The notes under the pieces: generated by a model | What the model was told of the DNA's origin: nothing | What the model saw: the letters and a program-made list of their open reading frames with translations, nothing else | Database searches by the model: none | Position numbers and translations under genes: made by a program | Origin: Pseudomonas saponiphila | GTDB lineage: Bacteria > Pseudomonadota > Gammaproteobacteria > Pseudomonadales > Pseudomonadaceae | Direction: 5' to 3' | DNA length: 64,000 nucleotides | NCBI RefSeq assembly: GCF_900105185.1 | Contig: NZ_FNTJ01000001.1 | Location: 2,624,501 to 2,688,500, forward strand | In this document: positions 24,824 to 32,712 of the stretch, one piece after another | How positions within the stretch are numbered: position 1 is the first letter of the stretch | How the letters are laid out: each line of letters starts with the position of its first letter

Positions 24824-26028
24824 TGCGCGCCGACCAGATGCTGGTGGACCTTGGCGATGGCCGCGGCAATGTCCAGGGTGTCCTGCTCGGTGCCGAGCAG
24901 GGCCCGGTGGTGGATCCAGATACCGCGCTGGGCCATGCGCTCGCTCACCGGGCAGGCGGCGATGCACTGCTCCAGGTTCTGCCGCGTCGGCGCCGGTGCC
25001 TGCCAGTAGCTCGGTATGCGGTACAGCGCCTGGTAGGCGCGAAAGGCCGGAATACCCTCGGCCACCAGGCAGTCCACCACCTGGTTGCGGTCCAGCTGTG
25101 GCTGTCCCGGGAGGTCGTCGAGGGTGAACAGGAACATGTAGTAGGGGTGGGTGTGGGCATCCGCGGTACGCACCTGCGGCGTCACCAGCCCCTGGCGCAC
25201 CAGGGTTTCGCCGAGCAGGTGGGCGTTGTGCTGGCGTACCCGGGTCTGCTGTTCCAGGCGCCCGAGCTGGGCACTGAGCACGGCGGCGCTGAACTCGCTC
25301 AAGCGGGCATTGGTGCCGACCACGGTGTGCTGGTAGCTGCGATCCCCCAGGGGCCGCCCGACGTTGCCGTAGAGGAAGACCTTTTCCCGCAGTTCTTCGT
25401 TGGGGCACAGCACCAGGCCGCCTTCGCCGGCGGTCATCAGCTTGAAGTTCTGGAAGCTGAAGCAGGCCAGGGAGCCGTATTCACCGATCCCGGTATCGCC
25501 CAGGCCGCGTGCGCCGTGGGCGTGGGCGGCGTCCTGGATGATCACCAGGCGGTGCTGGTCGGCGATGCGCGCCAGGCTGTGCATGTCGCACAGATGGCCG
25601 GCCATGTGCACGGCAATGATTGCCCGGGTACGCGGACCGATGCTGGCCAGCACCGCGGCCGGGTCGATGCACAGGGTATCGGCCAGTACATCCACGGCGA
25701 TCGCCGTGGCGCCGATGCGCTGGCAGGCCATGGAGGTGGAGATGAAGGTGAAGGCCGGCACTATCACCTCGTCGCCGGGGCCGATACCGGCCGCTTGCAG
25801 GGCGATTTCCAGGGCCACCGTGCCGTTGCTCACGGCAAAGGCCGAATGGCCCCCATGCAATTGGGCAAAGGCCTGCTCGAAGTCGAGGTTCTCGCGGCCC
25901 TGCATGCGCCACCACTGGCCCTGATGCAGGCTGCGCAGCAGGGCGTTTTCTTCCTCGACGCCAAACTGCGGCCAGTCGGGATAAGGCGTTTGTCGAACCG
26001 GGGTGCCGCCATGAATAGCCAGGGTCAT
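24820..26028 (-). CDS. AHBA-synthase-type DegT/DnrJ/EryC1 aminotransferase (RifK-like)
   Basis: 402 residues. VSNGTVALEIALQAAGIGPGDEV, VVDVL and the PLP lysine in SFQNFKLMTAGEGG are those of the sugar-aminotransferase/AHBA-synthase branch. The C-terminal segments GIPAFRAYQALYR and WIHHRALLGTEQDT resemble AHBA synthases (RifK, MitA) more than ordinary sugar aminotransferases. RifK has two roles, transamination towards kanosamine and aromatisation of aminodehydroshikimate to AHBA. It is the first gene of the - strand operon and faces the AT-rich control region at 26029-26645. Distinction from a kanosamine-only enzyme rests on the dehydroquinase at 6191-6625. Confidence 0.88.
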   Translation of the reverse strand: MTLAIHGGTPVRQTPYPDWPQFGVEEENALLRSLHQGQWWRMQGRENLDFEQAFAQLHGGHSAFAVSNGTVALEIALQAAGIGPGDEVIVPAFTFISTSMACQRIGATAIAVDVLADTLCIDPAAVLASIGPRTRAIIAVHMAGHLCDMHSLARIADQHRLVIIQDAAHAHGARGLGDTGIGEYGSLACFSFQNFKLMTAGEGGLVLCPNEELREKVFLYGNVGRPLGDRSYQHTVVGTNARLSEFSAAVLSAQLGRLEQQTRVRQHNAHLLGETLVRQGLVTPQVRTADAHTHPYYMFLFTLDDLPGQPQLDRNQVVDCLVAEGIPAFRAYQALYRIPSYWQAPAPTRQNLEQCIAACPVSERMAQRGIWIHHRALLGTEQDTLDIAAAIAKVHQHLVGAQ

Positions 26029-26311
26029 AGGTCCATTCCCTTGGAAAGGTTGAGCAAGCGACAGGCAAACAGCATCCGACCGAGATATCCGCGGGAAATC
26101 TCAGGGGGGTGATGAAGTGTTGTGCCTTAAGTTTTATCCGTTTGTCGGACTGGCTTGCGTTATTACTTTTTTAGTTTCGATTGAAGGCTGTTGGTGAATC
26201 AATTTCAGCCCGGCGTCGAAGATATCATGGACTTCAAAAGTCAATGCAAGGTTATTTTTAGCAATGCTTTGTAATATTATGAAATAAACTCGAAGTTGCA
26301 GTTATCGTGCG

Positions 26312-26323
26312 GGAATTAATTCC
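26312..26323. repeat. 12-base perfect palindrome GGAATTAATTCC
   Basis: A self-complementary 12-mer in the divergent control region, about 285 bases upstream of the AHBA-synthase start and 320 bases upstream of the phosphodiesterase start. It could be a protein-binding site, but a palindrome of this length in AT-rich DNA can also arise by chance. Confidence 0.35.
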
Positions 26324-26473
26324 TGTGTTAAAAAATCGCAAACAACTTGAAGGGGCGGAAAGTCCCGGTTCCTATGGGGTTCCCCTATTTATTCAGCTGG
26401 CTCTGGCCTGCCTTTCCAAGTATTGCTGACGTCAAGGAAGTGGCGTTTTGTATATAAGAGATTCTCTGTGGCT

Positions 26474-26493
26474 ACTCTTTTAATTAAAAGAGT
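26474..26493. promoter_or_regulatory. 20-base perfect palindrome, candidate operator
   Basis: ACTCTTTTAA is followed directly by its reverse complement, giving an uninterrupted 20-base dyad about 150 bases upstream of ATG 26646. A perfect dyad of this length without a spacer is the form of many dimeric regulator sites. No T-run or GC stem accompanies it, so it is not a terminator. Confidence 0.5.
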
Positions 26494-26645
26494 TGTTTGT
26501 GAGTGGCTGCCGTTTATTTGTTTTTTATATGTGTTGATATTCGCCTTGTTGCAAGGTGATTGTCATTGTGTGGTCATGTTTAAGTGTTGGTTCGGCGCTC
26601 GTTAAGTGTGTCGCAATCAAGGACGATAAAGGGCGAACCGCTATT

Positions 26646-27932
26646 ATGAAAACGCTGATTGTCATTGCCGAAGGAATGGACCCGCAGGTCTTGGAGTCCG
26701 AAGTTGCCAAAGGACGGCTGCCCTGGTTTTCGCAACGCCTGGGAGCCAAGGCGTACCGGCATCTGGACTGTGGTCCGGTGCCTTATGAACCGAGCAACCT
26801 GGCCACCGCGTTCTCGGGGGTCAACCCCGGTCGGCACGGCTGTTTTTCCTACTGGAGTGCCCACAGTTCGGGAGAGATCCCGCGGATTCTGGAAACCACC
26901 GATGTCATGGCGTCCCGGCTCTGGGAATGGCCGGAAATGGCCGACCTGCGTTTCGCCGTGGTCAACGTGCAACTGACCCATCCGCCGCGGCCGCTCAACG
27001 GCACGCTGATCACCTACCCGATGCAGAATTCGATGAACACCAGCCACCCGCGCAGCCTGTTGCGCGACCTGAACGCTCAGGGGGTGCGCTATGCCCACGA
27101 TGTTTCGCTGTTCTACACCGGCCAGCCCTTCGAGGAATTCGCCGCCCAGGCCATGCGCATCGCCGAGCACCAGCTCGACAGCGCCATGGCCCTGGGGGCG
27201 GAGGCGGACGTGATGATCGTCAACCTGACCCTGGCCGATCGCCTGTCGCATTTCATGTGGTACGAAATGCTCGACCCCGAACCGGCCCGGCGCCCGCAGA
27301 TTCTCCAGGCCTATGACTTCATCGATCGCGCCTGTGCCCGCCTGCAGTCCCTGGCGCCGGAGTCGATGCTGGTGTTTTCCGAGATGGGCTTCGGCGAACT
27401 GCAGGGCTTCTTTTCCATCAACCAGCAGCTGCAGGCCGCCGGTCTGCAGGTGCTCGACCCGCAGGGCCAGGTCGACCTGCAGCGCAGCGTGGCCCTGGAG
27501 ACGGTGCAGGGCTCCCACGGGGTGATGCTGTGCCGCGACCTGTGCAATGAAGGGCGGGCCAGTGATGCCGAGCGCCAGGCGGTGATGCAGTGCCTGGAGG
27601 CGATGCGTTTTGCCGACGGCCAGCCGGTGCTGGCCGCCGTGCGGCCGCGGGAGGCGGTCTACCAGGGCCCCTACACCCACCTCGCGCCGAGCCTGATCGT
27701 GACCCCCGCGGATGCCCGGCGCCCGCCCCTGGGCGACCCGCGCTGGGCCAGCCATGTGCGCCGCACCGCCCAGTCGGGATGGCACCGCGAGGGCGGCTTC
27801 GTGCTGCTGGACGGGGCCTGGATCGACGCCGCGCCGGGGCCGTTGCAGTTGCAGCAGATCGCCCCGACCATCGCCGGATTGAGCGGCTGCCAGGCCTCGG
27901 CCCAGTGCGAAATGCCGGGTTTCGCATGCTGA
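26646..27932 (+). CDS. Alkaline-phosphatase-superfamily phosphodiesterase-like protein
   Basis: 428 residues. LIVIAEGMDPQ is the first metal strand, and SGVNPGRHGCFSYW corresponds to the TGxxPxxHG motif of type I phosphodiesterases/nucleotide pyrophosphatases. MIVNLTLADRLSHFMW gives the second metal site, and GSHG the last. Where the family has its Thr/Ser nucleophile before this motif the protein reads VPYEPSNLATAFSG, so the usual Thr is missing and a serine may substitute. It could hydrolyse a nucleotide-sugar or phosphodiester intermediate. The start has a weak AAGGG site, and the end overlaps the next gene. It is first in the second + strand operon. Confidence 0.75.
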   Translation: MKTLIVIAEGMDPQVLESEVAKGRLPWFSQRLGAKAYRHLDCGPVPYEPSNLATAFSGVNPGRHGCFSYWSAHSSGEIPRILETTDVMASRLWEWPEMADLRFAVVNVQLTHPPRPLNGTLITYPMQNSMNTSHPRSLLRDLNAQGVRYAHDVSLFYTGQPFEEFAAQAMRIAEHQLDSAMALGAEADVMIVNLTLADRLSHFMWYEMLDPEPARRPQILQAYDFIDRACARLQSLAPESMLVFSEMGFGELQGFFSINQQLQAAGLQVLDPQGQVDLQRSVALETVQGSHGVMLCRDLCNEGRASDAERQAVMQCLEAMRFADGQPVLAAVRPREAVYQGPYTHLAPSLIVTPADARRPPLGDPRWASHVRRTAQSGWHREGGFVLLDGAWIDAAPGPLQLQQIAPTIAGLSGCQASAQCEMPGFAC

Positions 27933-28885
27933 ATCCGGCCCAGCAGCGGCTGTCCCTGGCCGAGGGCATTGTGCACAACCTGGCCAAGGTCGATGACCGG
28001 CATCGGCGCTTCAGCGTGACTGCGGCGCAGGCCGGGCTGTATGGCTTCGCCGCCGATGAGCTGCCGGCGCTGGAGGCCATCGGCCTGGCCGCGCGGCAGC
28101 AGGGCGAGGAGCGCTGCTTCGATCCCGACGATCTGTACAACCTGTCGCTGCACCTGCGCCTGCCGTCGTTGCACAAGCTGGCCATGCGCGGCTGGGCCGC
28201 GGCGTTTCGTCATTCCGAGCGCGATCGGCGGGTGGAACTGGTCTACACCCTCGACGAGAAAACCCCGCCCCGGGGACCGATCCAGGTGCTGATCGGCGAT
28301 CAGCGCCAGTGTTCCCTGGAGGCTGCCGCGGGGGGTGACTTCTATCGCCAATGCCTAGTCATACCCGGCCGAAGACTGCTCCTGCCGAGCCCCTTTCGGG
28401 AGTTGGTCGAAGAGGTCTGCACCGACATGCAGTTCTACATGCTGCATGACGGCATACGCTGGGACCTCGACTTCATGCGCCGGCACCGGTTGGCCGAATG
28501 CGGTGGATTTTCGAAATTGCTGGTCGAACAGGCACAGGCTCGTGGCCTGGCGGCCAGGCAGGTGTTCGGCCTGTTGCTCAGTTCTCCCTATGCCACCGGC
28601 CATTACTGGGCCGAGCTGCAGATCTGTGGCGAGTGGGTAGCCGTGGACCCCCTGATGATCCGCCTGTTGTCCGAACAGGCGGGGCTTTGCCGTGACCTGT
28701 GGCCGCTGCACCGGTCGCCGCTGGGCGCCCTGTTGCGGCTGTCCGTGGTCGATGCCTATGACCAGGACGGAGCGCCATGCCTGGGCTGTTTCGATGACAA
28801 GTATTTTCGCCAGCTTCCCGTGGCGACGGCAGGAACCACGCAGTACCGGGTGTCTTACAGGGTAGCGGTTCAGCTGCCCGCCTAA
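27926..28885 (+). CDS. Transglutaminase-like protein, candidate amide synthase
   Basis: 319 residues. The C-terminal half has a transglutaminase-type triad in the right order: Cys in ECGGFSKLLVEQA, His in SPYATGHYWAEL and Asp in EWVAVDPLM. The N-terminal half is not recognised. Bacterial transglutaminase-fold proteins are mostly proteases or of unknown role, but AdmF of the andrimid cluster uses this fold to form an amide from carrier-bound acyl groups. With two free carrier proteins and an amino sugar in the pathway, an AdmF-like role is reasonable but inferred. The start overlaps the phosphodiesterase stop. Confidence 0.7.
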   Translation: MLNPAQQRLSLAEGIVHNLAKVDDRHRRFSVTAAQAGLYGFAADELPALEAIGLAARQQGEERCFDPDDLYNLSLHLRLPSLHKLAMRGWAAAFRHSERDRRVELVYTLDEKTPPRGPIQVLIGDQRQCSLEAAAGGDFYRQCLVIPGRRLLLPSPFRELVEEVCTDMQFYMLHDGIRWDLDFMRRHRLAECGGFSKLLVEQAQARGLAARQVFGLLLSSPYATGHYWAELQICGEWVAVDPLMIRLLSEQAGLCRDLWPLHRSPLGALLRLSVVDAYDQDGAPCLGCFDDKYFRQLPVATAGTTQYRVSYRVAVQLPA

Positions 28886-28908
28886 ATCGATCGCAGATAG
28901 GGAAAATC

Positions 28909-29652
28909 ATGCTGAAACTGAATGGACGAGTGTGCCTGGTCACAGGGGCCTCCGGTGTGCTGGGCGCCGCGATATGTGAAGCGTTGGTCGCCGAAGGCGC
29001 TTGGGTCTACGGGGTCTACCAGCACAACATCGAGCGTATGCAAGCCCTGGTCGCCAGTACCGAGGAGCTGCCCGGCACACTGCTTCCGGTCGCCTGCGAC
29101 CTGACATCCGCGGCAGATACCACGCGCCTGCTGGCCACCCTGGCCGAGGATTCGCGACCGGTCTACGCCCTGGTCTGTTGCGCCGCCAGGATGTTGCGCA
29201 AGTCCGCCTTGCTCAGCCAGCAGCATGAGGGCGAGCAGCTGTTCGACCTCAATGTGCAAGCCACGATACGCCTGGTGCGCCAGCTGGTGCGGCCGATGAT
29301 CGGCCAGCGCGAGGGGCGGGTGGTGCTCCTGGGCTCGCTGGCCGGTGAAAACGGCATGCCGGGGCAGAGCCTGTACGCCGCGTCCAAGGCGGCCCTGCAT
29401 GGCTACGCCCGCTCCCTGGCGTTCGAGGTCGGCGAGATGGGCATCACCGTCAATGTGGTGGCCCCCGGCGCCATCGCCGCGGCGTCGAGCCACTACAGCG
29501 CCGAGGACCAGCGGCAGGTCTGCCAGCGCATCGGCCTGCGGCGCCTGGGGCGTCCCGAGGAAGTGGCGGCGGTGGTCGGCTTTCTGGTTTCGCCCCAGGC
29601 GTCCTATGTCAACGGCGCGGTGATCGCGGTCGATGGCGGGGGGCGTTTCTGA
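28909..29652 (+). CDS. Short-chain dehydrogenase/reductase
   Basis: 247 residues. It has the classical SDR pattern: NAD(P)-binding VTGASGVLGAAIC at the N-terminus, the catalytic Ser in LLGSLAGENG, Tyr-x-x-x-Lys in SLYAASKAALHGYARSL, and a C-terminal VNGAVIAVDGGGRF of the FabG-like type. It reduces a ketone or oxidises an alcohol on a small or carrier-bound substrate. The stop overlaps the kinase start (TGATG), so it is co-translated with the ROK kinase. The substrate is unknown. Confidence 0.9.
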   Translation: MLKLNGRVCLVTGASGVLGAAICEALVAEGAWVYGVYQHNIERMQALVASTEELPGTLLPVACDLTSAADTTRLLATLAEDSRPVYALVCCAARMLRKSALLSQQHEGEQLFDLNVQATIRLVRQLVRPMIGQREGRVVLLGSLAGENGMPGQSLYAASKAALHGYARSLAFEVGEMGITVNVVAPGAIAAASSHYSAEDQRQVCQRIGLRRLGRPEEVAAVVGFLVSPQASYVNGAVIAVDGGGRF

Positions 29653-30584
29653 TGCATTGCGCCAGTGTCGATCTGGGTGGCAGCAAGATGGCCATCCATT
29701 GCAGTGTCGGCGGCCGCGTGGTGCAGCGTGAGCGCATCGAGATTGCGGCCGGTTGCAATCCGCAGAGCATCATCGAGCAGGCGGTGGTCCTGCTGTATCA
29801 GCAGATCGCCCTGTACGGCCCGATCAATTGCCTGGTGATTGCCAGCGCCCCGACCCTCAACGCCGACGGCACCATCATCCGCTGGCCCAACCGGCCGGAC
29901 TGGGAGGGCCTGGCCATCGGCCCGGCGCTGCGCATCGAAGGGGTCGAGCGGGTGATCTGGTGCGATGACGGCACCGCCGCGACCTTTGGCGACGCCACGG
30001 TGATGCGCGCCTCCAACCTGGTGCATTTTTCCCTGGGCACCGGGGTCGGTGGCGGCGTGGTCTATCAGGGGCGCATGTTGCCCAATCGGGAGCTGGGGCA
30101 CCTGCTGGTCTGGCCCGGCGGCGCTCCCTGCTCCTGTGGCCGGGCGGGCTGTCTGCAGGCCTATGCCTCGTTCCGTTCGCTGGACAAGTTCGTCGCGTCG
30201 ATGGGCTTTTCCGATGAGGCCACGCTCAATCACTGGCGCTTGCGGGCGGTACAGGCCCTGGCCCTGGCTACGGCCAATCTGGTGGAGCTGTTCCGGGTCG
30301 AGGTGATCTGCCTGGGCGGCGGCATGCTCGGGCGCTTTCCGGAGATTCCCCAGCAAGTGGGCATGCTGCTGCGCGAGCCGGGCTACCTGAAGCCGTCACT
30401 GACACCGCCGCTGGTCATGCATTCGCCCCAGGGCACCGAAGCCACGGTGATGGGCGGCCTGTATCTGGCCCAGGCCAGCCATGAGGTGCAGAACGAGATC
30501 TGCGAGGGCGGCCTCGACAATTCCAGGGTCACCATCCGCCATGTCAGCAGCGGCATGAGTTTCATCTCCATGGGGGCCAAGTGA
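29652..30584 (+). CDS. ROK-family sugar kinase (RifN-like kanosamine kinase candidate)
   Basis: 310 residues. The N-terminal phosphate motif is ASVDLGGSKMA. The central catalytic region WCDDGTAATFGDA aligns with the ROK DNDA motif, GTGVGGGVV is the second nucleotide loop, and the zinc motif GHLL...CSCGRAGCLQ is complete except that the final Glu is Gln. RifN and MitS in AHBA clusters are ROK enzymes that phosphorylate kanosamine at O-6, feeding it into the aminoshikimate route. The presence of RifK-, RifL-, RifM- and RifJ-like partners supports the same role here. Confidence 0.85.
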   Translation: MHCASVDLGGSKMAIHCSVGGRVVQRERIEIAAGCNPQSIIEQAVVLLYQQIALYGPINCLVIASAPTLNADGTIIRWPNRPDWEGLAIGPALRIEGVERVIWCDDGTAATFGDATVMRASNLVHFSLGTGVGGGVVYQGRMLPNRELGHLLVWPGGAPCSCGRAGCLQAYASFRSLDKFVASMGFSDEATLNHWRLRAVQALALATANLVELFRVEVICLGGGMLGRFPEIPQQVGMLLREPGYLKPSLTPPLVMHSPQGTEATVMGGLYLAQASHEVQNEICEGGLDNSRVTIRHVSSGMSFISMGAK

Positions 30585-30638
30585 GCGCGCCATGGCAGAC
30601 CTGCACGGACGTATCAATCATCAGAAGAGGGAAGCGCT

Positions 30639-31364
30639 ATGACCCAGGAACAACACGTCGGGCCCAAGGGCATCAAACAGGCACTGGCGGCCTCCGTTCG
30701 CGCCTGGCGTTCGCCGGACCGGCTGGCGATGTACTTGATAGGGGTGATGATCTTTTCCCTGGGGGCGCTGTTTTTCATCGTCAGCCAGTTGGGCACCGAT
30801 CCGCTGGATGTGTTTGTGATTGCCCTGAACAACCAGCTGCAGGTCGGGCTGGGAGCCTGCTCGGCGCTGTTCTCGGTGGGCCTGCTGCTGTGGTGGGCGT
30901 TGTGGAACCGCCAGTGGCCGCCGCTGAGTCCGTTCATCACCACCACCCTGACCGGCCTGTTCATCGACCTTTGGCTGTGGCTTGAGCTTGACCGGGCGCT
31001 GTCGGCGATCATGGGCCCCTATGTGCTGCTGAGCATCGGCCTGGCCCTGTGTGCCTATGCCTCGGCGCTGATCATCATGAGCGGCATCGGCATCCGGGTC
31101 ATCGATCTGCTGGTGATCAGCATGATGAACAAGCTCGGCTGGTCCTTCACCCTGGCCAAGATGGTGCTGGAGATCAGCATCTTCCTCGTCGGCTGGGCCC
31201 TGGGTGGACCTTTCGGCATCGGCACCATTGCCTTTCTCCTGATCATTGCGCCGATGATCAAGCCGTTCATGAACATGAACGAGCGCTACTTGCGCATGGG
31301 CAACTATGGGCTCAAGCGACGCAAGGCCGAATTTGCCCCGCCCGTGTCGTTCTCGGGCAAGTAG
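30639..31364 (+). CDS. YczE/YitT-like integral membrane protein
   Basis: 241 residues with about five or six membrane helices. GALFFIVSQLGTDPLDVFVIAL near the N-terminus and the repeat-like VLLSIGLALCAYASALIIMSGIGIRVIDLLVI are typical of the YczE/YyaS/YitT group of unknown function (longest runs quoted only in part: GLALCAYASALIIMSGIG). In Bacillus subtilis yczE lies beside the surfactin genes, so an association with nonribosomal peptide production has a precedent. AAGAGGG precedes ATG 30639. A transport or membrane-organising role is conjecture. Confidence 0.7.
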   Translation: MTQEQHVGPKGIKQALAASVRAWRSPDRLAMYLIGVMIFSLGALFFIVSQLGTDPLDVFVIALNNQLQVGLGACSALFSVGLLLWWALWNRQWPPLSPFITTTLTGLFIDLWLWLELDRALSAIMGPYVLLSIGLALCAYASALIIMSGIGIRVIDLLVISMMNKLGWSFTLAKMVLEISIFLVGWALGGPFGIGTIAFLLIIAPMIKPFMNMNERYLRMGNYGLKRRKAEFAPPVSFSGK

Positions 31365-31459
31365 GCCCGGCAGGCTCAAGGGGCGACCGGCCCTGGCGGC
31401 GCAGGTGGCTGCTGCGCCCGATGCCATCTGCGCTGTCTGTGCAAGGGACCGGGTCCCGT

Positions 31460-31488
31460 GGCTGCGTCGGCCTGCGCCGCACGCAGCC
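31460..31488 (+). repeat. GC-rich hairpin in the 206-base gap before the second GT2 gene
   Basis: Arms GGCTGCGT and ACGCAGCC enclose a further short CGGC/GCCG stem, giving a long, nearly perfect hairpin. It lies between the YczE-like and GT2 genes, the largest gap inside this operon. No strong T-run follows, so it may be a weak terminator or processing site that separates the late glycosylation/lipid module. Confidence 0.4.
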
Positions 31489-31570
31489 GGTGTTTGAATA
31501 ATCCCGGGAATAATGCTGTGATTGCGCCCCCGCCCCTGGGGCGACCGCGCTTTTACAGAGACACGACGAA

Positions 31571-32659
31571 ATGGATAGCCAAGAGACGACAACCGGGATG
31601 TCGCCGTTGCCTCCCGGCAGCCAGGGGCGCGAGCGCCTGGAGGCGATCGCCGCCAGCTCCGCCCTGGTGCTGGAAACCAACAACCTGCGCGGCGGCAAGG
31701 ATGCGCTGGAGGCCCTGCACAGCCTTGAGCGGCTGATCGCCCGGCTGGCCCTGCAGAGTCTGGCGCCCCAGTCCTTTGCCCAGTGGATCATCACCCACGA
31801 TGGCCTCGACCTGGCGGCGCGCCAGGCTTTGTGCGCCCTGGCGGGTCGGCCCGTGGATTTTGTCGAGATCGATGGCGGCACCGGCTACTACGACGCGAAG
31901 AATGTCGGCTTTGACGCGGTCGATCGGCAGCGCTGCCAGTACGTGGTGTTTGCCGACGCCGACTGCATTCCCTGCGCCGTTTGGCTGGAACAGTTGCTTG
32001 CCCCCCTGGCCGGGCCCGATGCGCCGCTGGCGGTGGCCGGGCGCACCAGCTATGCGCCCAGCGTCGCCGGCAGCGCCCTGACCGCCATCGACTTCATGTA
32101 CTTCCCCAGCCCCTTGCGCCAGGGCGCCACGCGTAACTTCTATGCCAACAACGTGGCGTTTCGTTGCGACACCTTCGAGCACTACCGCTACGAGCCGCTG
32201 GATGGGGTGTACCGGGCCCATTGCCAGGTCATGGGCCTGCGCCTGCAGGCGGCCGGGGTGGCGGTGCTCTATGCCCCTGCGGCCCACACCGAGCATCGTC
32301 TGCCCGACAGCCAGGGCGAAGTGCTCAAGCTGCGCTGGCTCCGTGGCGGCGACAGTGTCGACCTGACCCCTTATCTGGTTCGCGCCTACCTGCCGGGCTG
32401 GCTGCAATGGCTTGCTCGCAGCGGGCCGCTCGGCCCCCTGTGCGTGATGCTCGGACGCCTGGGCTACAGCCTGCGGGCTCTCAATCATCAGGACCTGCCG
32501 CCCGTGCGCGGGTTGCGGCGCCTGGGGGCGATGGCCATGGTCACGGCCATTTCCCTGCTCGATACCGCCGGTGCCGTGGTCCGTGGTTGCGGACTGCAGA
32601 TCGGCCGCGCCAGTGCCCGCCACAGTGAAGCACTGTCCTACCACCGCCACCTGGATTGA
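31571..32659 (+). CDS. Family 2 glycosyltransferase with a C-terminal hydrophobic region
   Basis: 362 residues. The DxD motif is in YVVFADADCIPC, after a GGTGYYDAKNVGFD segment usual in GT2 enzymes; NFYANNVAFR and RAHCQVMGLRLQAAG form the acceptor side. Hydrophobic stretches near the C-terminus (GAMAMVTAISLLDTAGAVV) may attach it to the membrane. It is clearly different from the soluble GT2 at 21455-22327. It probably adds a second sugar, perhaps to a lipid-linked or membrane-associated intermediate. No strong ribosome site is seen before ATG 31571. Confidence 0.85.
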   Translation: MDSQETTTGMSPLPPGSQGRERLEAIAASSALVLETNNLRGGKDALEALHSLERLIARLALQSLAPQSFAQWIITHDGLDLAARQALCALAGRPVDFVEIDGGTGYYDAKNVGFDAVDRQRCQYVVFADADCIPCAVWLEQLLAPLAGPDAPLAVAGRTSYAPSVAGSALTAIDFMYFPSPLRQGATRNFYANNVAFRCDTFEHYRYEPLDGVYRAHCQVMGLRLQAAGVAVLYAPAAHTEHRLPDSQGEVLKLRWLRGGDSVDLTPYLVRAYLPGWLQWLARSGPLGPLCVMLGRLGYSLRALNHQDLPPVRGLRRLGAMAMVTAISLLDTAGAVVRGCGLQIGRASARHSEALSYHRHLD

Positions 32660-32712
32660 TCCGCGGCGCGCCGCATCGTCGCACGCCGCCGGCGTGCCTA
32701 GAGGAAACTTTC

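Larger units (their letters stand above)
26029..26645. promoter_or_regulatory. AT-rich divergent control region of the cluster
   Basis: About 617 bases without a supported gene between the - strand operon (AHBA synthase onward) and the + strand operon (phosphodiesterase onward). It is much richer in A and T than the genes on either side, with runs such as TATTACTTTTTTAG near 26160 and TTTTTTATATGTG near 26520. It contains a 20-base perfect palindrome (26474-26493) and a 12-base one (26312-26323). It most likely carries promoters for both operons and the site of a cluster regulator whose gene is not in the window. Confidence 0.7.

Noticed and set aside
26423..26605. 60-codon hydrophobic reading frame in the divergent control region
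   Set aside because: It has poor codon use for this genome, no clear ribosome site and lies across the 20-base palindrome; more likely regulatory DNA.
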